Source: Serpentinicella sp031432315
GTDB taxonomy: Bacteria; Bacillota; Clostridia; Peptostreptococcales; Natronincolaceae
DNA length: 42,030 nucleotides
Assembly: GCF_031432315.1 (NCBI RefSeq)
Contig: NZ_JAVKGO010000015.1
Location: 1 to 42,030 of the forward strand
Direction: 5' to 3'
The notes beneath the pieces are model-generated. The model did no database searches, had not been told where the DNA came from, and saw only the letters and a program-made list of their open reading frames with translations. Position numbers and translations under genes: made by a program. Each line of letters opens with the position of its first letter. The first letter of the stretch is position 1. Below, piece by piece: positions 17,113-26,389 of the stretch.

Positions 17113-17271
17113 TCAAGTTCATCCTTTCATTAATCCTATCAACTCGCTCAATCTGACATCCGTTTTGTCAACTAAACCATCCGAAACCAAGAGAACTCCC
17201 TTGATAGAGACAAAGCGGACAGTGTGTACTAGACCCTATTCTTTATATCTCTTTTGAGCTTACTTTCCTCT

Positions 17272-18252
17272 TCAAATCCTTTCCCAATTATTAAATATCT
17301 TATCAATTGCTTCTTTTGTTATTTGTGCTCTTTTTCTTAAATTCATAAGATCATTTAATCTACCATGCATTATGTCATTTCTAGGTTCCATAACTAGATC
17401 AATTAAAACTTGTAATTCTTTTGTATCAATACTATTTTTTATGTAGCCACTTGAAATTAATTTATTAATTCTCTTTTTTAAACTTAAAAAATTTCCCTTT
17501 TTATCTTTAACGTAGCCCTCGTCTTCTAAATCATATAATTGTATCAATTGAGTAATATATGTCTCTAATGATATTGCCACATATATAATACTTCTCATGA
17601 AATCATAAACCTCATAGGAATACTTGCTTTCATTATAAAAATGTTTCCATACTTGAAAATCTTTTTCTAAATTTTCTTGTAAGGATTCTTCTTTATATCT
17701 ACAAGAGCTCGCTCTACCGTTAGGAGATATAACTGAACGTTCATCCCTACCACTTCTATCAACATAAAAACAAGCTATTCTACTACAATCGTAAATTGAT
17801 GGATTTACAAAGTGATTCCCACCTAGACTTTCATTGTATTTAAATAAAAAAAATTCCATGGTTGATTGAATTAAATCAGTAATTAATTCATCTTTATTTT
17901 CATCAAACTTTTTATAAACATATGCTTTTTCTGAATAAAAGCTTTCAACCATAATTATTATATCTGTGCTAACAAAACTATATATAGTATCTTCTCCATT
18001 TGAACTAAGCTCAAATGTAGAGTGCCTTATTGCAATGGATTGATTTTTGTGAACTCTATTTTTTACATATAAAATTATATTCCTTTCTCTGTCAGGCAAA
18101 GAATAAAAAAATTTACCTCTTGTTTTAAAATAGTAATGTCTCTCCGGCAATTTTAATTCATAAGGTAGAGAAAAGCTAAAAGAAAAAGTCATTTCTATAT
18201 TATTTATATCTCTAAACTTATTCATTTCTTTAGTAAATAGAGTGATTTTCAT
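17272..18252 (-). CDS. HEPN-domain protein (RNxxxH)
   Basis: 326 residues. The N-terminal about 200 residues are beta-rich and unassigned. The C-terminal about 110 residues are helical and contain EPRNDIMHGR, with the canonical RNxxxH motif at Arg291, Asn292 and His296, the active site of HEPN ribonucleases. The preceding helix (SIIYVAISLETYITQLIQLY) matches the layout of ApeA/Swt1-type HEPN proteins in which an N-terminal sensor region is joined to a C-terminal HEPN RNase. GTGAGG precedes the ATG. It lies 70 bases downstream of a HExxH peptidase gene on the same strand, probably one transcript. It is likely an infection- or stress-activated RNase, but the trigger is unknown. Confidence 0.75.
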   Translation of the reverse strand: MKITLFTKEMNKFRDINNIEMTFSFSFSLPYELKLPERHYYFKTRGKFFYSLPDRERNIILYVKNRVHKNQSIAIRHSTFELSSNGEDTIYSFVSTDIIIMVESFYSEKAYVYKKFDENKDELITDLIQSTMEFFLFKYNESLGGNHFVNPSIYDCSRIACFYVDRSGRDERSVISPNGRASSCRYKEESLQENLEKDFQVWKHFYNESKYSYEVYDFMRSIIYVAISLETYITQLIQLYDLEDEGYVKDKKGNFLSLKKRINKLISSGYIKNSIDTKELQVLIDLVMEPRNDIMHGRLNDLMNLRKRAQITKEAIDKIFNNWERI

Positions 18253-18322
18253 AATAAAACCTCACAGTATATATAATAGATTCATCTCCATACATTAAGC
18301 TACAGCAGACATACATACTAGA

Positions 18323-19261
18323 TTATCTAATCGCAAAAGCTATATTATACTCTTTTAAAAAATCTTTAAGTAACATGTTATTTATCACACCTTCAATCTC
18401 GTCTGCATAATTTTCAATAAACCAACAACATTGCCCATCCGACCGAAGATGCAAGGTAGATATTTTGTCAGAGTCTTCAATAGTGATTGCATCTTTTCTA
18501 AATTCTAGAACAGTAAAGGCTACTTGTTCTAGCTGATGCTCACTTACAATCATAGGGACAAGAATTAACAAATCAAAACCTAAAGCATCAATACCGTATT
18601 CTTTAGCAATATTCTCTACCTGTTTAAACGCTCTTATGAGTGCACGTCTCCCTTCAAAAGGTGTTCTTATATTATTCTTGATTATCACTTCTAATATGCT
18701 ACATGCATACCCATAGTTTATAAAGCTATTTTGCTTTAAATAATCAAGATATTCATTTTTATATTTATCATAAACATACATAAACTCAGTCATTCTTAGT
18801 ATTTGAAAAATATCTTTTTCAAAATTATTAGTATCAGCTAAGTTAGAACATAAAAATTCCATATAACCTTTGCTTTCAATATTTGATGAAAAACCCCTTT
18901 TATTTTGTTCCTCTAAAATTAATTTGTGAGCAATAATATCATCAATATACCCAGCAATAAATTCAACTCCCTCATTAAGACCTAATGTACAAGTAACTAA
19001 ATATCCATTTCGAAACAAATATTCATGTAATAACTCATGAGAAATTGTAAATTCATCTAAAGAATAGTCTTTTAATAATATGGTTGAAGTATTATTAAAA
19101 AGATCAATATTGCATCTGCCTGCTACAATATCAGGTAGTTCTTCTTCTGCTGCAATTCTAATATCTAGTGCTCTATGAGAATTCAAAGACATTATATCAT
19201 TATACAGTTCCATTAAATTGTCAGTAAAAATATAATTACCCAGTTTAATTTTATTTTGCAT
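18323..19261 (-). CDS. HExxH zinc-peptidase-like protein
   Basis: 312 residues with a gluzincin/ImmA-IrrE-like zinc site: FTISHELLHEYL carries His75-Glu76-x-x-His79, and GLNEGVEFIAGYIDDII, about 20 residues later, offers Glu97 or Glu100 as third ligand. The N-terminus looks like a small alpha/beta segment and the C-terminal half is helical without a recognised domain. AAAGGAGA precedes the ATG. It is the first gene in a probable operon with the HEPN protein. IrrE/ImmA peptidases typically cleave a repressor to release a toxin or phage response, so this protein could be a sensor or activator for the HEPN RNase. That link is inferred from proximity only. Confidence 0.65.
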   Translation of the reverse strand: MQNKIKLGNYIFTDNLMELYNDIMSLNSHRALDIRIAAEEELPDIVAGRCNIDLFNNTSTILLKDYSLDEFTISHELLHEYLFRNGYLVTCTLGLNEGVEFIAGYIDDIIAHKLILEEQNKRGFSSNIESKGYMEFLCSNLADTNNFEKDIFQILRMTEFMYVYDKYKNEYLDYLKQNSFINYGYACSILEVIIKNNIRTPFEGRRALIRAFKQVENIAKEYGIDALGFDLLILVPMIVSEHQLEQVAFTVLEFRKDAITIEDSDKISTLHLRSDGQCCWFIENYADEIEGVINNMLLKDFLKEYNIAFAIR

Positions 19262-19644
19262 ATTTATCTCCTTTTCTAACTATATAAACCTTGTACACTG
19301 ATTTTGCTACTCATCAAATACATACGTTTCGTTATTATTCAAAACAATACTCATTGTTTTGAATTAAGTAGGCGGATATCTTCATACTACTCCCCCTATA
19401 TTTTAAAAGTTTTTTTATTGCCACTTATTTAGTGTATAATTTTTCTCCAATTTATTCCAACATTGTATATTTACTGATTTATTCTACAAAAACTTACAAA
19501 ACCCTTTAAGAACCTACATAATATATTTTAAATTTAATATATAATTATATAAACCTAACTATATTTTGTTAATAATCCTCACTTAAAATATTAAACTGTT
19601 TACTATATAATAGAACTAATAAGAGCAATTAAAGGAGCCTAACT
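19262..19644. other. recombinase upstream region with palindrome
   Basis: 383 AT-rich bases without a gene. A perfect 11-bp palindrome TTCAAAACAAT/ATTGTTTTGAA (19338-19363, 4-base spacer) is a candidate operator or hairpin. A TATAAT at 19606-19611 with only a poor -35 probably serves the recombinase gene, whose ribosome binding site is AAAGGAG just before the ATG. Confidence 0.5.
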
Positions 19645-21225
19645 ATGAAAATAGCTATCTACTCTAGAAAATCCAAATTTACCGGCAAGGGTGAATCTAT
19701 AGAAAACCAAGTTCAAATGTGTAAAGATCATGTCAATCCAATTTATGATAATATAGAGTTTTTTATTTATGAAGATGAGGGTTTTTCTGGCGGTAACTTA
19801 GACCGGCCTAAGTTTAAACAGATGATGAAGGATGCTGCTAATAAAAAATTTGAAACTATTGTCTGCTATAGGCTTGACCGCATTAGTAGAAATATCGCTG
19901 ATTTTACAAATCTAATAGAAAATTTAGACAAGTATAATGTTTCCTTTATATCAATTAAAGAAAAATTCGATACTAGTACCTCTATGGGCCGGGCAATGAT
20001 GTATATCTCCTCAGTTTTTGCACAGTTAGAACGCGAAACCATCGGAGAGAGAATCAGAGATAATATGCTAAAATTAGCTCGTACTGGTCGTTGGTTAGGT
20101 GGTAAAGCACCTACTGGGTATAAGGGAGAAACCATATCTTATGTTGATGGTAGCGGAAACACAAGAAAGGCAACTAAGCTGGTAATTGTTCCTGAAGAAG
20201 CAACACTTATGAAAAACGTATTTCAAAAATATTTAGAGCTTGGCTCGTTATCTAGATTAGAAACTTGGTGTCTGCAAAATAATATCAAATCAAGAAATGG
20301 CCTTGATATTAAAAAAACAACTCTAAAACGAATGTTAGAAAATGCAACTTATGTAAAAGCCGATGAAAATCTCTATAACTATTTTAAAAAACTACAAGTC
20401 GATATCGCAAGTCAAAAGAGTGAATTTAATGGTGTTAATGGTATTCTTTTAAGTAATAAGCATAATATTAAAAGCAAAAAATACCATAAAATTAGAGAAA
20501 AAGAAGAGTGGATCATAGCTGTTGGACAACATGAAGGTATCATCAACTCTATAGATTGGATAAAGGCGCAGGATTTACTCAATTCTAATAAAGGTAAAGG
20601 ACCTAAATATCAGGCTGGATCAATTGGATTAATTACACCATTATTAAAATGTCAATGTGGATCTAATATGAGGATCAGCATAAAGTATTATAAAGGTCTT
20701 CCAAGATGGTACTATTATAAATGTATTTTAAAGGAAGCTTCTAAAGGAAGTCGTTGTAGTTCAAAAAATATAAACGGTACTGAAGCAGATTCTTTGGTAG
20801 TAAATGAGATTAAGAAAATGGAAATTAACAAAGGCATATTATCCGATCAGTTAAAGAAGAAATTTGTTAAACCGATTCAAGTAGATGCAAATTCAATTAA
20901 AAAAGAAATTGAAAAATATACTAAATCTATTAATCGTCTGACGGACCAAATTGCAGAGGGCAGTACAGCTACTAAATACTTAATTCAAAAAATCGAAGAG
21001 TTTGATATTAAAATAAAAGCATTAGAAAAAGAATTAACTCGCAGTGAAATGGCAGATGAAAAAAATCAACAAGTATTAGACCAAATTAATATTACGAAAA
21101 ACATGATTTCTCAGTTTAATACTCACTATGATGAAATGGATATTTTTCAAAGAAGGAATTTATTAAAGAGTTTTATTAAAGAGATTGAATATGATGGTGA
21201 AGATTTGTTGATAAAAGTGAGATAG
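19645..21225 (+). CDS. large serine recombinase (integrase)
   Basis: 526-residue serine recombinase that would cut and rejoin att sites through a phosphoserine. The N-terminal resolvase catalytic domain (1-145) has nucleophile Ser10 in YSRKS, YRLDRISRN (75-83), and the long E-helix with FAQLERETIGERIR. The recombinase domain (about 150-320) contains GKAPTGY, followed by a zinc ribbon with Cys336, Cys338, Cys360 and Cys371. A coiled-coil region (about 393-485) is the usual synapsis-controlling insert. The length and order match TndX/phiC31-type integrases. It lies about 235 bases from a broken ABC-transporter ATPase gene, as expected for an integrase encoded next to its att site, so it is the likely integrase of the whole island. 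Its terminator follows at 21286. Confidence 0.93.
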   Translation: MKIAIYSRKSKFTGKGESIENQVQMCKDHVNPIYDNIEFFIYEDEGFSGGNLDRPKFKQMMKDAANKKFETIVCYRLDRISRNIADFTNLIENLDKYNVSFISIKEKFDTSTSMGRAMMYISSVFAQLERETIGERIRDNMLKLARTGRWLGGKAPTGYKGETISYVDGSGNTRKATKLVIVPEEATLMKNVFQKYLELGSLSRLETWCLQNNIKSRNGLDIKKTTLKRMLENATYVKADENLYNYFKKLQVDIASQKSEFNGVNGILLSNKHNIKSKKYHKIREKEEWIIAVGQHEGIINSIDWIKAQDLLNSNKGKGPKYQAGSIGLITPLLKCQCGSNMRISIKYYKGLPRWYYYKCILKEASKGSRCSSKNINGTEADSLVVNEIKKMEINKGILSDQLKKKFVKPIQVDANSIKKEIEKYTKSINRLTDQIAEGSTATKYLIQKIEEFDIKIKALEKELTRSEMADEKNQQVLDQINITKNMISQFNTHYDEMDIFQRRNLLKSFIKEIEYDGEDLLIKVR

Positions 21226-21285
21226 ACAATTGCAGGGTTATCGTTTTAAACAGTGCAAATAATTTGTACTTCAATAAAAATACAA

Positions 21286-21340
21286 ACTCTTTCCTGAAAA
21301 TAATTAGAATTAATTAAGATCCAGGAAAGAGTATTTTTTT
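21286..21340 (+). terminator. intrinsic terminator after recombinase
   Basis: ACTCTTTCCTG (21286-21296) pairs with CAGGAAAGAGT (21322-21332) and is followed by ATTTTTTT. The 25-base AT-rich loop is long but the stem is perfect. Confidence 0.8.
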
Positions 21341-21420
21341 ATGAGTACACTATCAATAGATGGTTACATTCATACTCTCCACCCAAAGTTTATTTATAAT
21401 TCAAAATAGAAGTATTACAC

Positions 21421-21470
21421 AGGCTTATTCTTAGGATCAACTATGTTGTTCTTTGTGTACATTGCTGAAG
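21421..21470. other. putative right attachment junction (island/chromosome)
   Basis: At about 21461 sequence homologous to a conserved transporter ATPase gene begins abruptly. Upstream residues (LFFVY) do not match the expected THD-type H-loop of the ATPase, while IAEAISMADRV and all that follows do. This is what integration of an element into the gene would leave. The exact crossover dinucleotide cannot be placed without the left junction. Confidence 0.6.
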
Positions 21471-21646
21471 CTATATCCATGGCAGACAGAGTTTTAGTTC
21501 TTTCCAATAGACCAGCTAGAATCAAAACAGCACATGATATTCAACTAACCTGTGAGGATCATTCACCACTTAAGTGTCGTGAAGCGCCTGAATTTAAAGA
21601 CTACTTTAATAAAATTTGGAAGGAGTTGGATATCTATGTTAAGTAA
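21461..21646 (+). pseudogene. ABC transporter ATPase (SsuB/TauB type), 3' fragment
   Basis: About 61 codons of the C-terminus of an ABC-transporter nucleotide-binding protein: IAEAISMADRVLVLSNRPAR is the region just after the H-loop in SsuB/TauB/NrtD-like ATPases, and PEFKDYFNKIWKELD is the typical C-terminal helix. Walker A, signature motif, Walker B and H-loop are all missing; the rest of the gene should lie beyond the left end of the island. The fragment still overlaps the start of the permease gene by 11 bases, as in an intact operon. It is cut rather than decayed, which suggests a recent insertion, and excision could restore it. Confidence 0.78.
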
Positions 21647-22460
21647 AACAAAAAATAATGATCTAACTTATTCCAAAGACCATTTAAAATATATTAAAAG
21701 TGTACAAATGAATCAGCTTAAGGTACGACTTTGGCAGGTAGGCTTCTTAATTGGGTTTTTGTTTATGTGGGAGATAGCAGCTAACTTAAATTGGATAGAT
21801 AAATTCTTCTTTAGTAAACCTTCAGATATTGGTCGACTCATTTATCGTTTGACTCGTGATGGTTCTTTGCTTATGCATACTTCTATTTCTGTATATGAAA
21901 CCATTGTTGCCTTTGTGCTAGGTACAATTATCGGTACGATTATTGCCATCATTCTTTGGTGGTCGGAATTTGTTGCTAAAGTCATGGATCCCTATTTGGT
22001 TGTGTTAAATGCCTTACCTAAAATCGCTTTGGGTCCAATCATAATTATTTGGGCTGGCGCTGGTACATCGGGGATTATCGTTACTGCTTTAGCGATTTCT
22101 TTAGTTGTAACAATCTTATCAACCTATAGTGGTTTTAGAGAGGTTGATTCTGAGAAAATTAAAATGCTTAAAACCTTTGGGGCAACAAAATTTCAAATTT
22201 TACAAAAGGTTATTTTTCCTGCAAGTATTCCTAATATGGTTAATACTATGAAGATTAATCTTGGTATGACTTGGGTAGGAGTCATTGTCGGTGAGTTTCT
22301 TGTTTCAAAGGCAGGTCTTGGATATTTGATCGTGTACGGTGGGCAGGTATTTAGATTAGATATCGTTATGGCAGGGGTTATTGTCTTAGCAGTAGCTACT
22401 TTCTTAATGTATCAGCTTATTGTCGTAATTGAAAATCGTTTTATAAAATGGCGTCAATAG
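21636..22460 (+). CDS. ABC transporter permease (SsuC/TauC type)
   Basis: 274-residue inner-membrane permease of the nitrate/sulfonate/taurine/thiamine-precursor class. About six transmembrane helices start at residue 30. The cytoplasmic EAA loop that contacts the ATPase is visible as KMLKTFGATKFQILQKVIFP, followed by ASIPNMVNTMKI. ATG at 21636 is preceded by GGAAGGAG with 10-base spacing and overlaps the ATPase stop, so it was translationally coupled to that ATPase. With the ATPase gene split by the island, this permease probably lacks a partner unless another ATPase serves it, and its transcription may now depend on the island. The substrate cannot be told from sequence. Confidence 0.85.
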   Translation: MLSKTKNNDLTYSKDHLKYIKSVQMNQLKVRLWQVGFLIGFLFMWEIAANLNWIDKFFFSKPSDIGRLIYRLTRDGSLLMHTSISVYETIVAFVLGTIIGTIIAIILWWSEFVAKVMDPYLVVLNALPKIALGPIIIIWAGAGTSGIIVTALAISLVVTILSTYSGFREVDSEKIKMLKTFGATKFQILQKVIFPASIPNMVNTMKINLGMTWVGVIVGEFLVSKAGLGYLIVYGGQVFRLDIVMAGVIVLAVATFLMYQLIVVIENRFIKWRQ

Positions 22461-22468
22461 AATATGTT

Positions 22469-22494
22469 ATGGCACTAGCTATTGCTAGTGCCAT
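22469..22494. terminator. hairpin after permease
   Basis: ATGGCACTAGC pairs perfectly with GCTAGTGCCAT around TATT. No strong T-run follows, so termination may be weak. Confidence 0.6.
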
Positions 22495-22548
22495 CTATCA
22501 TTATGGATATGATTAATGTAACTATTAGAATATAAATCTGCCTTAGGA

Positions 22549-23301
22549 CTAGATAGTTATAGAGTCTACTATCTTTTGTACGTTTTCTGCATTCTCTTCG
22601 TAGTCTGTTTCAGTGCTTTCAAAATAGATATTCACGCTTATACCATCTTTAACTGCTACAATCATAGTTTGTCTTATAATTTTATCGTCTTTCTCACTCA
22701 AGTAATGATTAGCGTTATCTATCAAACCTTTTGCTATCATTACTCTAGTCTCTTCATGACTTTCAGTATTACTCAGTAATGATTTAAGTTCCTCTAACTT
22801 ACTAGGGTCGTTTTTAATTTTTCTAATAAACCCATCGGCTTCATATTCACTCAGATAATTATTGTCCTCATTATCTAAGTTCATATCTTCTGTTAAAAAG
22901 TAATAAAGCTGCTCAATGGCATTATCAATGAGTTGAACATTTTGTGTTAAGGCTTTAGCTTCTTCACCATCTATTGTTATATCATCGAATGATACTACTT
23001 CCATTGAAAGCATTTTTTGAGCCAGCTTATATCCTTCGTTTAGGTCTTTTTCTATTTGAGCTCTTATTTCCTCATCGTTTTTGTCTCCGATTACTTCAAC
23101 ATCAATGATAACCTTTAGATCTGACTCGTTTTCTAGTATGATTTGATTTGTATATTTTGAGTCATCATTTTTTATTTCCCAATCGTCAGAATAGTTAAGA
23201 GAAATATGCTCTCCAGTATATACACTTGTACTTGATCCACATGCAGTTAACGCTAAAATCGATATAATTATTAGAATAAATAAAGATTTTTTTATATTCA
23301 T
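22549..23301 (-). CDS. lipoprotein of unknown function
   Basis: 250 residues. A short basic N-terminus, hydrophobic segment and lipobox ILALTACGSS place Cys21 as the lipidated residue, so the protein is anchored outside the membrane. The mature part contains YTGEHISLNYSDDWEIKN, a beta-start common to PsbP/DUF1795-like substrate or stress lipoproteins, then a helical, acidic middle. TAGGAGG precedes the ATG. It is followed on the same strand by nothing close, and upstream lie three more small envelope proteins, so the area is an envelope-protein cluster. Function unknown. Confidence 0.72.
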   Translation of the reverse strand: MNIKKSLFILIIISILALTACGSSTSVYTGEHISLNYSDDWEIKNDDSKYTNQIILENESDLKVIIDVEVIGDKNDEEIRAQIEKDLNEGYKLAQKMLSMEVVSFDDITIDGEEAKALTQNVQLIDNAIEQLYYFLTEDMNLDNEDNNYLSEYEADGFIRKIKNDPSKLEELKSLLSNTESHEETRVMIAKGLIDNANHYLSEKDDKIIRQTMIVAVKDGISVNIYFESTETDYEENAENVQKIVDSITI

Positions 23302-23391
23302 AAACAGCCTCCTAGTTTCTTTTATATTTTCTTCAGGACTAGTAGTGTTTTTTATCCTGTATGTCTTTAAAGTTCTTCTAAGCCGTTGCAG

Positions 23392-23685
23392 TCATGCTAA
23401 AAATTTAGAACGAATTTTTGCAACAAGCTTGATAACAAAATATATAATTAGTATGTTAATTAGTAAAATTGCTGGATTTATAGCTAAGCCTGCATTTCCA
23501 GTAAAGAAGTTAGCACCAAACCAATTGCTTGAAGTTTCTGTCTGAAAAAAGGTTATATAATTTATGGGAAAACCATATTCATATTGCAATATACCTGTTG
23601 ATTGATCTGGATTACTGGGTAAAATTATAGTGGTTACTATTGCAATAATGGTACTTATGATAAAAAATTTTCTTCTACTTTTCAC
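23392..23685 (-). CDS. small two-helix membrane protein
   Basis: 97 residues with a hydrophobic N-terminal segment (FFIISTIIAIVTTIILPS) and a second near the C-terminus (INPAILLINILIIYFVIKL), separated by a soluble loop of about 40 residues. It starts with GTG at 23685 behind GGGGGAATAAAG. It lies 31 bases downstream of the 219-residue membrane protein gene, probably in one transcript. No family recognised. Confidence 0.6.
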   Translation of the reverse strand: MKSRRKFFIISTIIAIVTTIILPSNPDQSTGILQYEYGFPINYITFFQTETSSNWFGANFFTGNAGLAINPAILLINILIIYFVIKLVAKIRSKFLA

Positions 23686-23716
23686 CTTTATTCCCCCTAT
23701 TTTACTTAGAACAGTT

Positions 23717-24376
23717 TTAAGAAGTTAAAACCGTAACAATATTTGAAATATCTTCGGCTAGTTTTTGTAATCTTTCAATCTGGTTATCATCTAAAGATAT
23801 TCTATGTTGGGTAATACCAAATGTAACTCCACTACTAGAACTCCCACTTCTGAAGTAATGGGCAAAATTAAATAACTTTGTTTTCAATTGATCATAGTGC
23901 ATAAACTGATCTTTATCAATTTCTTCACCTTTGGCAATAAGGCTATTGTGATGTCTCAAAAATATGGTTAATTGTTCAGATAAATCATCAATTATGGTGT
24001 GTAACTGTTGATGTTGTTTTCTAGCAAGTAGTCTTGTATTGTCCATCTGTATTAATAGTGGCTGGGTATGGTTAAGTATATCTTCAATTATTTGATTTAG
24101 CACAACAATATCTTCCATACGCTTTGTGTCTTCATATGTAAATTGCCTGGTTTGTTCCATGCTGTTCGTGGCTAGCTGATACAAGTTATAAGTGGCTGTA
24201 TTATGGCTACTTTTGGTTTGTACATAGTTATAAGTCACAAATATATTAATTATTAGTAATGTGCCCACTATGAGTATAAAGCGTTTATTAAATAATTTTG
24301 ACTCCTTACTAAGTTCCTTAATTAAATATAAAAGAACAACTAGCAATCCTATATTTAAAAATAGCGAATCGAACAT
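23717..24376 (-). CDS. membrane protein with coiled-coil domain, unknown
   Basis: 219 residues from ATG 24376, which has GAGGAGG 6 bases upstream; the in-frame TTG at 24391 lies within that site. Two N-terminal transmembrane helices (LFLNIGLLVVLLYLI and FILIVGTLLIINIFVTY) are followed by an extracytoplasmic or cytoplasmic helical region of about 160 residues with heptad-like leucines, resembling the sensor part of a chemoreceptor but without a signalling domain. It is probably co-transcribed with the small membrane protein downstream. Function unknown. Confidence 0.6.
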   Translation of the reverse strand: MFDSLFLNIGLLVVLLYLIKELSKESKLFNKRFILIVGTLLIINIFVTYNYVQTKSSHNTATYNLYQLATNSMEQTRQFTYEDTKRMEDIVVLNQIIEDILNHTQPLLIQMDNTRLLARKQHQQLHTIIDDLSEQLTIFLRHHNSLIAKGEEIDKDQFMHYDQLKTKLFNFAHYFRSGSSSSGVTFGITQHRISLDDNQIERLQKLAEDISNIVTVLTS

Positions 24377-24505
24377 AGATATCCTCCTCAATATTTTGCT
24401 TGATTCTTCTGACTACAGTATCATACAACGCCAACGCCCTAACCCTGTATTGTACGGTTTTCACTAAAATACGTCACTACACTCTTATTATTTATTGCAA
24501 GCATT

Positions 24506-24913
24506 TTATTCTATTAAGGTTTTATATTCTTCTACATCATCAAATTCTGTTCTAACTGTTGTTGGAATACCAGAAATGTTTCTCATTAAAATTGGATTCT
24601 CGTTATTTATTTTTTTAATAAAAATCTCAAAGGCATTATCCTCATTCAAGGTAATTTCAAAGTTTTGTTTATCACTTTTTATTCTGTATACACGATCTTC
24701 TACGCTTTTATAAATTCCACTATCTACTTCCCTATTATCGATATATAGAATAAAACTATTATCATGATGATTAATAGCCATTTGAACAAAATATCCGTTA
24801 ACATTCTTTTCTGTCTGATAAAAACCCTTTAAAGTAGGTTTTATATTAGATCCACATGCGCTTATTATTAATATAGTTACTATTGATATCACAATAAAAA
24901 CTACTTTTCTCAT
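24506..24913 (-). CDS. small lipoprotein
   Basis: 135 residues. The signal peptide has the lipobox IISACGSN with Cys20 as lipid anchor. The mature part is a small beta-rich domain (GFYQTEKNVNGYFVQMAINH..., YRIKSDKQNFEITL), like lipocalin-type or DUF-type lipoproteins of Clostridia. AAGGGG precedes the ATG. It is probably a single-gene unit and has no recognised family. Confidence 0.65.
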   Translation of the reverse strand: MRKVVFIVISIVTILIISACGSNIKPTLKGFYQTEKNVNGYFVQMAINHHDNSFILYIDNREVDSGIYKSVEDRVYRIKSDKQNFEITLNEDNAFEIFIKKINNENPILMRNISGIPTTVRTEFDDVEEYKTLIE

Positions 24914-25126
24914 AAAAATAATCCCCTTGTTAAATCTTTAGATTTGTAATTTAATATTATTTTCTTATATCTTTATAAAGTTACGTGATTTAATCTTAGT
25001 ATTAGTAAAATGATGTAATATCTATTAAAATCAGTTTATTTGCTATATACTATAACGATTTGAATCTACACCTTTATTTAAAACTTAATTCCACCTCATA
25101 TATATGTAATCTAAAATCTATTAGAT

Positions 25127-26213
25127 TTATATCCTTTTCCAAGTGGACTTCATATAGTAACTATGTTCTGTATTTTCTTCAATTTCTGCTGTCCATTCAT
25201 ATGTGGTAGGCCACTTTTTAAATATCTTTGCTACTGTATAAAGAAAGTGAAGTGATAATTTAGTAGCTCGTGGCTTCCAACCAGTTGAAGGAATCATCGT
25301 AATTTTTGTTTTATTGTCCTGTTTCGTGACAACGTAGTGTCCTGCTATTTGACCTGTTGTTGGATGGCCCTCTATTTGAAACTTGCCTTCTTTTTTTATA
25401 TTGTTTTCTATGGATTTAATGTTAGTAAAAGGGTTTTCAAAGGATAATTTGATTGGATATATTGGATTATTACGAGTAATACAACGGATGGCTGGTTTTC
25501 CATTAATCCATTCTAATTGGATATTATATTCTCCTATATCTATCTATTTTTGTTGTAATTCCACTTCTAATGGTATTAGTGGATTATTTACTGCAGGATT
25601 TAGGGTTACAATTAAGGGTTTTGGACTATAACGGGTAAATAGCATTTTCATCCAATCCATAGGTAACGGTAGTTCGTCCGGTTGATGCTTTCTTCCATCT
25701 ATTATTATTTCAATGTTGGTATGATTTTTTCGAACAAAGTAAAAGTCATGTAGCATTACTAGGGGTATTGATGAAGGGTTCTCTGCAGCTGCGCCCATTG
25801 GAGCTAATAAGCCAAAGGGGTTACGTTTTTTGCCATTGTTTTCATTGATACTAATGACTACATTTCTGTTGTTTATGTCTTTGAATTTGTAATAAGCCTG
25901 CACGCCAAGGTCATTGATATTATAATCCATCAGTAAAATCTCGTTCAACAATATTAGCTAGACCTTTCCCTACAATGTCATAATCCTCTGGATTAAGTTT
26001 TAAACTCGGCTGATGAAATATATCGACTTTTCCGTCCTGTCTCCACCCTATTATTAAGTGACCTTTTCCATGGGGTGTATCATCAAAAACTTGAGGTTCA
26101 AATGCTACATAAATTGTATCTGGATCTTTTTCGAAATTAATAAGTAATAATCGTTCCATAGGATCTACATCGATTTTAAAGGGGTTTATTAAATATTGTT
26201 TGCTCTGTTCCAT
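25127..26213 (-). pseudogene. unknown protein gene broken by frameshift and TAG
   Basis: Three pieces read as one gene. ATG at 26213 behind AAAGGAG starts MEQSKQYLINPFKIDVDPME and runs 97 codons to TAA 25920-25922. The second piece, in another frame, begins near 25951 (YNINDLGVQAYYKFKDINNR) and runs to an amber TAG at 25544-25546. In the same frame after the TAG, coding sequence continues as IDIGEYNIQLEWINGKPAIR to STWKRI and TAA 25127-25129, another 138 codons. The repaired protein would be about 355 residues, soluble, beta-rich in the middle. An alternative is three separate short proteins, but the later pieces lack convincing ribosome binding sites. The family is not recognised. Frameshift sequencing error is possible, but two independent lesions suggest real decay. 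Confidence 0.65.
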
Positions 26214-26389
26214 AGCTTTGGCTCCTTTATAATAGGTACATATTTTAAGTCCATTGTATCAATTTTTAATTTTCATTTTTGTCGAAAATTGTTATATAAG
26301 TGTAATTAATAAAGTAAATCTCAGTGCATATAATGTATACAGGGGAATGATATCAATTTTATTGGATAAAGTAAAAGGTTGTGGTAATC

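Noticed and set aside
17125..17245. Minus-strand frame reading VRFVSIKGVLLVSDGLVDK
   Set aside because: It is short, has an in-frame stop upstream and no start codon, and matches no family I know; possibly a remnant but not supportable.
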